Position numbers and translations under genes: made by a program. The notes beneath the pieces are model-generated. The model was not told the DNA's origin, searched no databases, and saw nothing but the letters and a program-made list of their open reading frames with translations. A DNA stretch of 31,118 bases. Origin: RGIG3009 sp045648765. GTDB taxonomy: Bacteria; Bacillota; Clostridia; Oscillospirales; Acutalibacteraceae. Shown here in pieces: positions 1 to 7,299 of the stretch. How positions within the stretch are numbered: the first letter of the stretch is position 1; each line of letters starts with the position of its first letter. The stretch is from positions 1 through 31,118 of the forward strand of contig JAZROQ010000013.1 of assembly GCA_045648765.1 (NCBI GenBank), given 5' to 3'.

Positions 1-1
1 G

Positions 2-526
2 GTTATTTATTCCCGCAGTTTTGCCATTACGTTGGTGGGTATGACCATTTTGACCGCCATGGTAACGTTGGCGATCAGTACCAACATTGTGATTTCACTC
101 GGTATGGTCGGTGCTTTGTCTATTGTTCGTTTTAGAACGGCAGTCAAAGACCCGCTTGATTTGCTGTATTTGTTTTGGGCGATTACCACCGGTATTACCG
201 CGGGCGCGGGCATGTATTTGTTGGTGTTGGTGACGGCAGCTATTATGATTTTGATGATTATGCTGTTTTATCGCAAACAACAAAAAGGGCGCATTTATAT
301 TGCCGTTATCCACTACGTTGGTGACGAAGTGGGTGACAACGTTATTCGCGCGTTTGGCAAGATGAAATATTTTGTCAAATCCAAAACCGTGCGCAAAGGC
401 AAAACCGAGTTGTCGGTGGAAGTGTATTGCAAAAACAACGATGTGTTTTTCCTTGACAAGATTCGCGATACCGAAGGCGTGGAAGATGCTACGCTGATTC
501 AATACAATGGTGAATACCATGGATAA
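2..526 (+). CDS. DUF4956 membrane protein, 5'-truncated
   Basis: The reading frame is open from base 2, so the start lies outside the window. About 174 residues are visible. The N-terminal half is strongly hydrophobic, with about three membrane segments. It carries the stretch SLGMVGALSIVRFRT followed by KDPLDLLYLFWAI, which is characteristic of DUF4956. The C-terminal 80 residues form a soluble alpha/beta-like domain facing the cytoplasm. The biochemical function of DUF4956 is unknown. In other Firmicutes the family sits beside VTC-type polyphosphate polymerase domain and CotH-like genes, so such a gene may lie just upstream; that is inference. The last bases overlap the next gene, an EAL phosphodiesterase, which suggests translational coupling and links this membrane protein with c-di-GMP turnover. 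Confidence 0.85.
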   Translation, partial: VIYSRSFAITLVGMTILTAMVTLAISTNIVISLGMVGALSIVRFRTAVKDPLDLLYLFWAITTGITAGAGMYLLVLVTAAIMILMIMLFYRKQQKGRIYIAVIHYVGDEVGDNVIRAFGKMKYFVKSKTVRKGKTELSVEVYCKNNDVFFLDKIRDTEGVEDATLIQYNGEYHG

Positions 527-2609
527 TTTTTTGAAGACAAGCGACGGTTTTGAAACGACGCTTAAACTTATTGAAACCATTAACCGTTCGACCGATGATT
601 ATTTGTTTATTTGGGATATTGGGGCGGATACGCGTTGGTTTTTTGGGGACATTGACAAACACTACGACATTCGCAAAGACGGCAGCGAAACCAACAGCAC
701 GCCCGATATGATGCGCGTGATTCACCCTGCCGACTGCGAGGCGGTGCTTGACAGTTTGCAAAAAATTGCCAATGGCGAAAAAGATACCCACAACATGGAT
801 TATCGGTGGATTAACCGCAACGGCGAAAAGGTTTGGATTAACTGTCACGGTACGGTGATTCGTGACAACCAAAACAAACCGCATTTGATGATTGGCCGAG
901 TTTCGGAAGAAAATTTGCGGCATTTATATAACCCGTTGACAAGTTTGTGGAACAAAAACAAACTGCGCCTCGATTTGAAAGAACAACTCAAAAGCGATGG
1001 CGGGTATTTGGTGTTTTTGGATATTGACGGGTTGTCGGCCATTAACTTGTCGCACGGCAGAGAATTTGGCGATGCGCTGTTAAAAGAGGTTGCCGAGTAT
1101 TGCGAAAAAGCACCGTATATTCGCACGGCGTATCACATTGACCACAACGATTTTGCGATGGTGTTGAACACGAGCAGCGAAGATGATGTGCGCGAAGTAT
1201 ATGAAAAGCTTAAACAGGCTTTGGCGGAGAAATGCACGTTTACTGCCAGCGCGGTGCCGATTGACAAGTCGTTGTTTTTTGACGAAACGCAATTGCTTGA
1301 TTCGATTAACATGACGCTCAAAAAAGCCAAAGAAATTTCGCGCGATCGGGTGGAATTCTTTTCGCCCGACGATTTGAGCGAAAAAATGGAATCGCTTGCG
1401 TTGCTGGAAGAACTCAAACACAGTGTGGAAAACGACTGCGACGGGTTTGGGATTTATTATCAACCGCAACTGAAAGCAAACAGTTATCAGTTATATGGTG
1501 TGGAAGCGTTGCTTCGGTACCGGTCGCCCACCCGCGGACGCGTTTTCCCCGACGAGTTTATTCCGGTGTTGGAACAATCGCGGTTGATTAAAGCAGTGGG
1601 AATGTGGGTGTTGCGACAAGCGTTGGCGCAAGTGAAAAAATGGCGCGAACGGTTGCCCGAACTGCGCGTGAGCGTGAATTTTTCGGTGTTGCAGTTTGAA
1701 GATGCCGAACTTTCCGAAAAAGTGATTGACGAACTCAAAAACGCAGGGCTCGGCGGTGACGTGCTGACGATGGAAATTACCGAGTCGATGGAACTGCACC
1801 ACAGTAAAACGCTGATTAACACGATTAAACAACTCAAAGAGTACCGTGTGAATTTTGCCATTGATGATTTTGGTACAGGGTATTCCAATTTGGGGTACTT
1901 AAAACAACTCAACATTGACGAAATTAAAATCGACCGCGTGTTTGTGAGCGGGATCGAAAAAGATACCTACAACCACAAGTTGATCAGCAACGTGATCGAA
2001 TTTGCCAAAGGCAATGCGATTCGCACGTGTTGTGAGGGCGTGGAAAAAGCCGAAGAACTTGTTACGTTGGAATTGTTGTTGCCCGACATTATTCAAGGGT
2101 ATTTGTTTGACAAGCCTTTGACGGCGGGGGAAATCGAACGCGCATATATTGATATTTCCTCGGCGGAATATGAGCAACGGGCGGCTTTTGTGAACAAGTT
2201 GTACGAGTTTCGCGAAAAATTGGGGATTGTTCACTTTGACCCCAAAGATATTTTGCGCGAAAACGAAGTGGGTCTTTGGATGATGACGATTCGTCCGCAA
2301 ACAGGGCGCCATGAATTGCACATTGACCAAACAATGGAGCAAGTGATGGCCATTGGTAAAAACTATACGCCGCGTGAGTGCTATGAATATTGGAGCGAGA
2401 AAATTCACAACGATTACAAGGCGTATGTGAATGATAGTATTCGTGCCATGATGCAAAACGAGAAAGCTGTGCAAGTAGAATTCCCGTGGGCGCATCCGAC
2501 ACGAGGCAACGTGATGGTCCGTTTTAGCGGACGACGCGGAAAAGATGCCGGCGCTACCGTGATTTTGGAAGGGTATTGCCGCATGATCAGCGACGTTGCC
2601 GGTGCGTGA
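519..2609 (+). CDS. PAS / GGDEF-like / EAL cyclic-di-GMP phosphodiesterase
   Basis: A 696-residue cytoplasmic protein predicted to hydrolyse c-di-GMP. Order: a PAS_3-like sensor (about 32-131), a degenerate GGDEF domain (about 136-281), an EAL domain (about 296-541) and a C-terminal PAS-like region (about 590-690). The GGDEF signature is replaced by DHNDF (208-212), so cyclase activity is unlikely. The EAL domain looks intact: EALLR (E329), VNFS, ITES (E422), DDFGTGYSNL (D449, D450), IKIDR (K470), EGVE (E506, E509) and QGY (Q526). I chose the ATG at 519 because GGTGA lies five bases before it. An in-frame ATG at 507 has no ribosome site and would only add four residues. It overlaps the DUF4956 frame and is followed after 14 bases by a diguanylate cyclase, so one transcript encodes both c-di-GMP breakdown and synthesis. 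Confidence 0.93.
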   Translation: MDNFLKTSDGFETTLKLIETINRSTDDYLFIWDIGADTRWFFGDIDKHYDIRKDGSETNSTPDMMRVIHPADCEAVLDSLQKIANGEKDTHNMDYRWINRNGEKVWINCHGTVIRDNQNKPHLMIGRVSEENLRHLYNPLTSLWNKNKLRLDLKEQLKSDGGYLVFLDIDGLSAINLSHGREFGDALLKEVAEYCEKAPYIRTAYHIDHNDFAMVLNTSSEDDVREVYEKLKQALAEKCTFTASAVPIDKSLFFDETQLLDSINMTLKKAKEISRDRVEFFSPDDLSEKMESLALLEELKHSVENDCDGFGIYYQPQLKANSYQLYGVEALLRYRSPTRGRVFPDEFIPVLEQSRLIKAVGMWVLRQALAQVKKWRERLPELRVSVNFSVLQFEDAELSEKVIDELKNAGLGGDVLTMEITESMELHHSKTLINTIKQLKEYRVNFAIDDFGTGYSNLGYLKQLNIDEIKIDRVFVSGIEKDTYNHKLISNVIEFAKGNAIRTCCEGVEKAEELVTLELLLPDIIQGYLFDKPLTAGEIERAYIDISSAEYEQRAAFVNKLYEFREKLGIVHFDPKDILRENEVGLWMMTIRPQTGRHELHIDQTMEQVMAIGKNYTPRECYEYWSEKIHNDYKAYVNDSIRAMMQNEKAVQVEFPWAHPTRGNVMVRFSGRRGKDAGATVILEGYCRMISDVAGA

Positions 2610-2623
2610 AGGAGTGTATAATA

Positions 2624-4189
2624 ATGAAATCCATTCAAACTAAAATTTTATTGGTTGTTATTGCGGGATTGCTTGTCATTACCGCCGTGGTTTCCGCCAT
2701 TGCGGTGAACATGACGCACACGGTGATGCACCGCGACGCTGATCGCATTTTGAAAAACGCCACACAAAGAGAAGCAGCACAAATTAACGACGTGCTGGGT
2801 GACGTGATGAAATCGAGCAGTATTATGGAACACTATGCGGCGACAGAACTGAACACCGCGCAAGAGCTCAAAGACGAGGTGTTTCGCGCCGAGTATTTGA
2901 AAAAAGCCGAAGCAATGTTTGCCGAAGTTGCGTTAAATACCACCGGTATTGAAGGCTACTTTTTGCGGCTTGACCCTTCGGTTGCAGGCGGCACTTCGGG
3001 TTTTTACAAACTGATTGGTGATGACAAAACGCTGAAAGATATGCCGCTTACCGATCTTACTAAATATGACAAAGACGACAAGCGAAATGTGGGCTGGTAT
3101 TATGAAGCGGTGGCCGCGGGAAAAGGGATTTGGCTCGATCCTTACCAATTCCCCGGAAACGAGAATTTGCTGATTTCTTTTGCTCATCCCATGTATGTGG
3201 GCCGCGATTTGATTGGCGTTGTTGGCTTTGATATGAATTTTGCATATCTTGTGGAACGTATTAACAACATTGCCGTGTACGAAGAAGGACACGCTGTTTT
3301 GTTGTCGAAAGACGGTAAAACCGCTTACAACCAAGTGCCGGACAACCACTCGCATGAACCTCACGCGCAATCCAAAGTGGAGCTCAAAAACGGTATGTTT
3401 TTGCAAATGGGTGCCGATTACAAAGATATTCAACGCGATATTCACCCCATGCTGCAAAAAATTGTGTTTGCGTTTTTAGCGGTGTTGGCGGGCGCTATTG
3501 TGTATACTGTTATTGTTACACACCGCATTGTTGACCCGCTCAAACGCTTGACCGTGGCAGCAGAAAGTTTGTCGCTTGGTGTGACCGAAGCCGATTTGAG
3601 CGACGTGCCTATGGAATCCAAAGATGAAATCGGTACGCTTTCGCGGGTGCTCACCACCACGTATGCCAAAATTCAAGAATATACCGCGTATATCAACGCG
3701 CTGGCCTATCGCGATTCGTTGACAGGTATTAAAAACAGCACGGCATATACCGAAGCGGTTTTGGAACTTAACAAAAGTATTTGTACCGGCAACCCGCAGT
3801 TTGGCGTGTTGGTGGCGGATATTAACAACCTAAAAGAAACCAACGACCGTTTTGGACACGATATCGGTAACGATTTGATTGTTCATACCTCGCGCGTGTT
3901 GACGGAAACGTTTAAAAACAGCGCGGTGTTCCGCATTGGCGGTGACGAGTTTGCCGTGTTACTTAAAGGCGACGATTACAAGCAATACCACACGTTGCTC
4001 GAAACCTTGGACGACGCGTATGCGCACGATTTTGTGACCGCAAGCGACAGCCGTATTCCGGTGGTGGTGGCACGCGGCGTGGCGTTATATGACCCGAACA
4101 TTGACCGCGTGTATGAAGACGTGTTTACCAAGGCCGACCAAGCTATGTATATGCACAAAGAACAAAGCAAAAGTGCGCTTGTGAACTGA
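2624..4189 (+). CDS. dCache-HAMP-GGDEF diguanylate cyclase
   Basis: A 521-residue membrane sensor predicted to make c-di-GMP from GTP. It has a membrane segment (about 8-28), an extracytoplasmic dCache-like region (about 30-275, including an FDMNF stretch typical of Cache folds), a second membrane segment (about 279-298), HAMP (about 300-352) and a GGDEF domain (about 355-515). The active site reads RIGGDEFAVL (439-443), and ADINNLKETND matches the conserved metal/guanine-binding helix. The inhibitory I-site RxxD expected just before GGDEF is absent: the aligned residues are F, K, N and S. The frame is open back to 2576, but AAGGAG in front of the ATG at 2624 and the membrane segment that follows fix the start. 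It lies 14 bases after the EAL gene, so co-transcription is likely. Confidence 0.93.
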   Translation: MKSIQTKILLVVIAGLLVITAVVSAIAVNMTHTVMHRDADRILKNATQREAAQINDVLGDVMKSSSIMEHYAATELNTAQELKDEVFRAEYLKKAEAMFAEVALNTTGIEGYFLRLDPSVAGGTSGFYKLIGDDKTLKDMPLTDLTKYDKDDKRNVGWYYEAVAAGKGIWLDPYQFPGNENLLISFAHPMYVGRDLIGVVGFDMNFAYLVERINNIAVYEEGHAVLLSKDGKTAYNQVPDNHSHEPHAQSKVELKNGMFLQMGADYKDIQRDIHPMLQKIVFAFLAVLAGAIVYTVIVTHRIVDPLKRLTVAAESLSLGVTEADLSDVPMESKDEIGTLSRVLTTTYAKIQEYTAYINALAYRDSLTGIKNSTAYTEAVLELNKSICTGNPQFGVLVADINNLKETNDRFGHDIGNDLIVHTSRVLTETFKNSAVFRIGGDEFAVLLKGDDYKQYHTLLETLDDAYAHDFVTASDSRIPVVVARGVALYDPNIDRVYEDVFTKADQAMYMHKEQSKSALVN

Positions 4190-4230
4190 TATCGGAAGTT
4201 TCAAACATGTTAAAAGCGTTAAAAAAAGAA

Positions 4231-4282
4231 CCCTCCCCGCGGCGGGGATTGGCAGAAAAAACGGGCGGTCACAGACCGCCCC
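4231..4282. repeat. Paired intergenic hairpins
   Basis: Two palindromes lie downstream of the cyclase gene. The first has arms TCCCCGC and GCGGGGA (4234-4248). The second has perfect arms GGGCGGTC (4263-4270) and GACCGCCC (4274-4281) with loop ACA. The GTAGGGGCGG...CCGCCCG type of palindrome is dispersed in many clostridial genomes, so this is more likely a repeat element than a gene-specific terminator; that assignment is from memory. Confidence 0.5.
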
Positions 4283-4316
4283 TACGAAAACGAATTGATT
4301 TCGCACAACATAAAAA

Positions 4317-4343
4317 GGGCGGGAGCCGAGCTCCCGCCCTTTG
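4317..4343 (-). terminator. Strong intrinsic terminator, probably bidirectional
   Basis: A perfect 10-bp stem has arms GGGCGGGAGC (4317-4326) and GCTCCCGCCC (4330-4339) with a three-base loop. It is flanked by an A-run on the left and TTT on the right. On the minus strand it gives a stem followed by a U-run after the isomerase stop at 4373. It can also stop readthrough from the plus-strand c-di-GMP operon. Confidence 0.85.
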
Positions 4344-4372
4344 GTGTTTAACCAATTTTTATTGAAGGTGGA

Positions 4373-4918
4373 TTAGCCTTTGCTGCGGTCGAAGATTTCG
4401 GCGTCTGCCAAAGGACCGGTGGAGATTTTGCGGGGTTCTTGTTGCCAGACTTCGTCGTTCATCATAAGCGCTTCGGCATCGCGAATTAAGTCGAGCGAGC
4501 CGTCGTGGAAGCCGCCGTCGTAGTCGGTGTTTAAAAACGTTTCGAGAATGTCGATGGCTTCCCATTCGCCGATGGTGCGTCCGCCGAGGCAGAGAATGTT
4601 GGCATCGTTGTGGCGGCGGGTCATTCTGGCAAGATAGGTGCTGTTGACGAGCGCAGCGCGAATGCCTTTGAACTTATTGGCGGCCATGGAAATACCGATG
4701 CCGGTGCCGCAAATGAGCAAACCGCATCTGGCTTCGCCGCTTGCTACTGCTTTGGCGACTTTTGCCGCAAAGAAGGGGTAGCGGGTGGCTTCGATGTCGG
4801 GGTCGTCGGCAGAGCCGCAATCGACATACGGAATGCCTTTGCCTTCCAGATATTCGATACATTTGGATTTGAGGTAGAAACCTGCGGTGTCGTTGCCGAT
4901 GTAAATTGCTTTTTCCAT
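4373..4918 (-). CDS. RpiB/LacAB-type sugar-phosphate isomerase
   Basis: A 181-residue cytoplasmic protein of the RpiB/LacAB family, which interconverts aldose and ketose phosphates such as ribose 5-phosphate/ribulose 5-phosphate. The catalytic loop ICGTGIGISMAANK places the proton-transfer cysteine at C70. RRHNDANILCLGGR supplies the ring-opening histidine (H103). Two features differ from standard RpiB. The N-terminal GxDHxG motif reads GNDTAG, with Thr at the usual His, and about 30 extra residues follow the core, against a usual length near 150. The substrate may therefore be another sugar phosphate (allose, galactose or a deoxysugar phosphate); I would not assign it. The start is supported by GGAGG nine bases upstream. 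It is the second gene of a minus-strand pair under a LacI-type operator. Confidence 0.88.
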   Translation of the reverse strand: MEKAIYIGNDTAGFYLKSKCIEYLEGKGIPYVDCGSADDPDIEATRYPFFAAKVAKAVASGEARCGLLICGTGIGISMAANKFKGIRAALVNSTYLARMTRRHNDANILCLGGRTIGEWEAIDILETFLNTDYDGGFHDGSLDLIRDAEALMMNDEVWQQEPRKISTGPLADAEIFDRSKG

Positions 4919-4945
4919 AGTGATTTTCCTCCTTAAAAATGGTGA

Positions 4946-5998
4946 TTAAAGAATTTCGTTTGCCAAAGCCAACAGATCTTCACGTTTGCCGGTGAAGAAA
5001 TAATAGTACACGTCGTCTTGCGATTGACGCAAACCGGTATCACCGCCGATGGTGGTGCCGCAGTTTTCAAACTCGGCAAAACCGCCTTGGGAGCCGGGAT
5101 CGTTGTAAAGATACAGCGGGTAGCCGTACACTTCGTGGGCGGAATAGGGGGCGCCGCAATAAACCGACGACGGTTTGTTGTGGAAACTGCGCACAAACAG
5201 ATAGTCGGTGCCGTCGGTAAGGCTGCCGATATATGCAGAACGACCGGTGGTGTTGAGCGATTTAAAGCCGAGCTTGTAGCGCACGTCGCCGGTGACGGTG
5301 ACAAACACTTTGTTGCCCTCGATACGGACCAGGTCGTCGGCAATGGGTTCGTAATAATTGAGGAAGTCGGGTGTTTTGCCGGTGAACGGAACAATGAGTT
5401 CGCCGCGCGGATTGATTTGCGAAAGCAACCACGCTTCCAAATAGGTGGGGGAGGCGGAATCTTTGTCTTCGATTTCCACGGTTTGAACCATGCCAAAACA
5501 ATTGTCGATGCCAAATTCTTTGGCTTTTTGCGCAAAGGGGTTGGCAATGCTTTGCACCGTGCGGCGCATACGGAAATGGCGTTCGGTGGTTTCGATTTCG
5601 TAGGTTTGGGCAGAAACGTCTTGTTCGAGCGTGACGGCACCTTGGTTTTCGGTTAATGTGTAGGCGCCGGGGTCAATGGGACCTTGCACCACGTAGGTGT
5701 CGAAAAAGCGTGCTTTTTCGGTGGTGTAGAAAGGTAGCTCCGGTTGAATCCACAAACGGTCGCCGCCCACGTTCCACGTGCGGGAACCGACGAATTCTTT
5801 GAACGTTTCGGCATTTTGCCAAACGTCGCTCATCCACAACAGGCTTTCGCCGTTTTCGCCGTTGAACGGACCGAAAACGCGACCGCCATATTGCGCAACA
5901 ACCAGTTTCCAATTGGAAGCAAGAGAAATGGTGGTATAGGGAATGTTTGCTTCTTGCAACCGTTGTGTGACGCATGCGTAGGTAATACGGTTATTCAT
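4946..5998 (-). CDS. Galactose-mutarotase-like protein (DUF6786-like)
   Basis: A 350-residue soluble protein without signal peptide or membrane segment. Predicted beta-rich composition and the motifs YGGRVFGPF, LLWMSD and WNVGGDRLWIQPE resemble the DUF6786 / galactose-mutarotase-like superfamily, whose members bind or epimerise sugars. That placement is by eye and moderate. I see no confident catalytic His/Glu pair. AGGAAGG seven bases before the ATG supports the start. It is the first gene after a consensus minus-strand promoter overlapped by a LacI-type operator, and the isomerase gene follows after 27 bases. Context therefore suggests a small sugar-induced operon in which this protein presents or epimerises a sugar and the isomerase handles its phosphate. 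Confidence 0.7.
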   Translation of the reverse strand: MNNRITYACVTQRLQEANIPYTTISLASNWKLVVAQYGGRVFGPFNGENGESLLWMSDVWQNAETFKEFVGSRTWNVGGDRLWIQPELPFYTTEKARFFDTYVVQGPIDPGAYTLTENQGAVTLEQDVSAQTYEIETTERHFRMRRTVQSIANPFAQKAKEFGIDNCFGMVQTVEIEDKDSASPTYLEAWLLSQINPRGELIVPFTGKTPDFLNYYEPIADDLVRIEGNKVFVTVTGDVRYKLGFKSLNTTGRSAYIGSLTDGTDYLFVRSFHNKPSSVYCGAPYSAHEVYGYPLYLYNDPGSQGGFAEFENCGTTIGGDTGLRQSQDDVYYYFFTGKREDLLALANEIL

Positions 5999-6012
5999 AA
6001 GACACCTTCCTT

Positions 6013-6030
6013 TTTCACTTTTTAGTGAAA
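6013..6030. promoter_or_regulatory. Inverted repeat in the leader, sharing an operator half-site
   Basis: Arms TTTCACT (6013-6019) and AGTGAAA (6024-6030) form a perfect 7-bp inverted repeat around TTTT. The right arm is also the left half of the LacI-type operator at 6024-6039. It may be a second, overlapping regulator site or a leader hairpin just upstream of the ribosome site. Confidence 0.45.
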
Positions 6031-6039
6031 CGTTTGACT
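6024..6039. promoter_or_regulatory. LacI-family operator
   Basis: AGTGAAACGTTTGACT is a 16-bp palindrome with seven of eight base pairs matched and the central CG typical of LacI/GalR operators. It begins three bases downstream of the -10 box of the minus-strand promoter and covers the predicted transcription start, a classic repression position. The local LacI gene at 6153 is the obvious ligand-responsive repressor. Its spacing does not match the 14-bp catabolite-repression cre site. Confidence 0.75.
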
Positions 6040-6041
6040 TT

Positions 6042-6071
6042 ATTATAAAGGAAACATTTGTTATTCGTCAA
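6042..6071 (-). promoter_or_regulatory. Sigma-A promoter of the isomerase operon
   Basis: On the minus strand, TTGACG (6066-6071) and TATAAT (6042-6047) are separated by 18 bases. Transcription would start near 6035, inside the LacI-type operator. Confidence 0.8.
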
Positions 6072-6102
6072 GAGTAAATTATGCAAAAAGTATGGCGTTT
6101 AT

Positions 6103-6132
6103 TTGGTTGTTATGGTATACTGTTTTTATACT
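6103..6132 (+). promoter_or_regulatory. Candidate promoter of the LacI gene
   Basis: Two TATACT -10 candidates are present, 6116-6121 (preceded by TGG, an extended -10) and 6127-6132. The second has TTGGTT at 6103-6108, 18 bases upstream. Which one is used cannot be decided by eye. Confidence 0.45.
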
Positions 6133-6152
6133 ATCAAAATTGGGGATACGCT

Positions 6153-7175
6153 ATGACGACGTTAAAAGATATTGCGAATGCAACAGGGTATTCGCTGAGC
6201 ACCATTTCGTATGTTCTGAACGGCAAAAAGAAAGTGAAACCCGAAACGTACGAACGGATTATGGAAGCTGTCGAAAAACTCAATTATCATCCCAACCAAT
6301 TGGCGCGGGCGTTAAAAATGCGAAAAACCTGCACAATCGGTGTGGTGGTGCCGGATATTTCCAACGAGTTTTTCCCCGAAATTCTCAAAGGGATTGACGC
6401 GGTGGCGCACCAAAACGGATACAACATTTTTTTGTGTAACACCAACAACCGCAGTGTTTTGGAAAAAGAGTGTGTCAACATGCTTGTCAGCAAAGACGTT
6501 GACGGAATTATTTTTATTGGTGCTGCCGATTCCAAGGTTTTGCAAGACAGCGAGATTACCGTGCCGATTGTGTTGGTGGACCGAAAAATCGGAAACACCT
6601 ATACTTCAATTGTTACCGACAACTATCGCGGCGGGTATGCCGCCACAAAACATTTGATGGATTGCGGCTATAAAAACATTGCCTTTTTGGGCGGCGAACC
6701 CACGATTCCGAACTTTTTTGAACGTCTCAACGGGTACAAAGACGCGCTCAAAGAGCATGGGATACCGTATGCCGAAAACAATGTGCTGTTTTGTGAATGT
6801 TCCATTGCCGGCGGGTACCACGCAGTTACACAGTTGCTTTGCCAAAACCAAAAACCCGAAGCGGTGTTTGCCGCAAGTGATATTATTGCGTTGGGCGCTT
6901 TACGCGCGTTGCGCGACAAAGGGTGCAGTGTGCCCGGTGACGTAGCGTTGATGGGGTTTGACGATATTCCGCTTGCTTCGCACACCATTCCCTCGCTTTC
7001 TACTGTATCGCAACCGAAATTCGATATGGGGAAAGCCGCCGCGGAAAAGTTGCTGCAACAAATTTTGAACAAACAAAACACCGTGGAACATATTGTGTTG
7101 CAGCCCATGTTGATGATTCGTGAAACAACAGTTCCGCAAAGGCGAGTAACAAACACATCCCTTCCAAAATGCTGA
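6153..7175 (+). CDS. LacI/GalR family transcriptional regulator
   Basis: A 340-residue repressor. The N-terminus TLKDIANATGYSLSTISYVL is a canonical LacI helix-turn-helix (about 3-23). NYHPNQLARAL is the hinge helix that inserts at the central CG of the operator. Residues from about 60 onward form a periplasmic-binding-protein-like effector domain, including IGVVVPDISNEFF and VALMGFDDIPLA. The upstream frame is open to 6081, but the helix-turn-helix must sit at the N-terminus and GGGG lies seven bases before the ATG at 6153. It is divergent from the isomerase operon, whose promoter carries a fitting operator, so it most likely represses that operon. The effector is probably a sugar or sugar phosphate handled by the operon; this is inference. 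Confidence 0.93.
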   Translation: MTTLKDIANATGYSLSTISYVLNGKKKVKPETYERIMEAVEKLNYHPNQLARALKMRKTCTIGVVVPDISNEFFPEILKGIDAVAHQNGYNIFLCNTNNRSVLEKECVNMLVSKDVDGIIFIGAADSKVLQDSEITVPIVLVDRKIGNTYTSIVTDNYRGGYAATKHLMDCGYKNIAFLGGEPTIPNFFERLNGYKDALKEHGIPYAENNVLFCECSIAGGYHAVTQLLCQNQKPEAVFAASDIIALGALRALRDKGCSVPGDVALMGFDDIPLASHTIPSLSTVSQPKFDMGKAAAEKLLQQILNKQNTVEHIVLQPMLMIRETTVPQRRVTNTSLPKC

Positions 7176-7190
7176 GGGGATGTGTTTTTT
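7151..7190 (+). terminator. Intrinsic terminator of the LacI gene
   Basis: Arms AAACACATCCC (7151-7161) and GGGATGTGTTT (7177-7187) are followed by a T-run. The hairpin overlaps the last codons and stop of the regulator gene. Confidence 0.85.
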
Positions 7191-7211
7191 GGCGAAGAAA
7201 TCGTTGTTTTG

Positions 7212-7232
7212 TCCATAAATCCTTTTTATGGA
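7212..7232. promoter_or_regulatory. Inverted repeat upstream of the -35 box
   Basis: TCCATAAA (7212-7219) and TTTATGGA (7225-7232) form an 8-bp inverted repeat just before the -35 box at 7235. No T-run follows, so it is not a terminator; a regulator site is possible. Confidence 0.4.
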
Positions 7233-7234
7233 TA

Positions 7235-7263
7235 TTGATTATTTGCAAAAGGGTACGTATAAT
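7235..7263 (+). promoter_or_regulatory. Sigma-A promoter of the NodB-like/MFS operon
   Basis: TTGATT (7235-7240), a 17-base spacer and TATAAT (7258-7263) lie 37 bases before the ATG at 7300. Confidence 0.75.
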
Positions 7264-7299
7264 GAGGGTAGAATTTTGAGGAATAAGGAGTGTTTACAA

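Noticed and set aside
2576..2623. Upstream start of the diguanylate cyclase at 2576
   Set aside because: It lies inside the EAL gene without a ribosome site and would put 16 charged residues before the membrane segment.
4190..4372. Small RNA gene between the cyclase and the isomerase
   Set aside because: The hairpins are explained by a terminator and dispersed palindromes; no promoter of its own was seen.
6024..6039. Catabolite-repression cre site
   Set aside because: The half-site spacing (TG, three A, CG, three T) is two bases shorter than the 14-bp cre consensus; a local LacI operator fits better.
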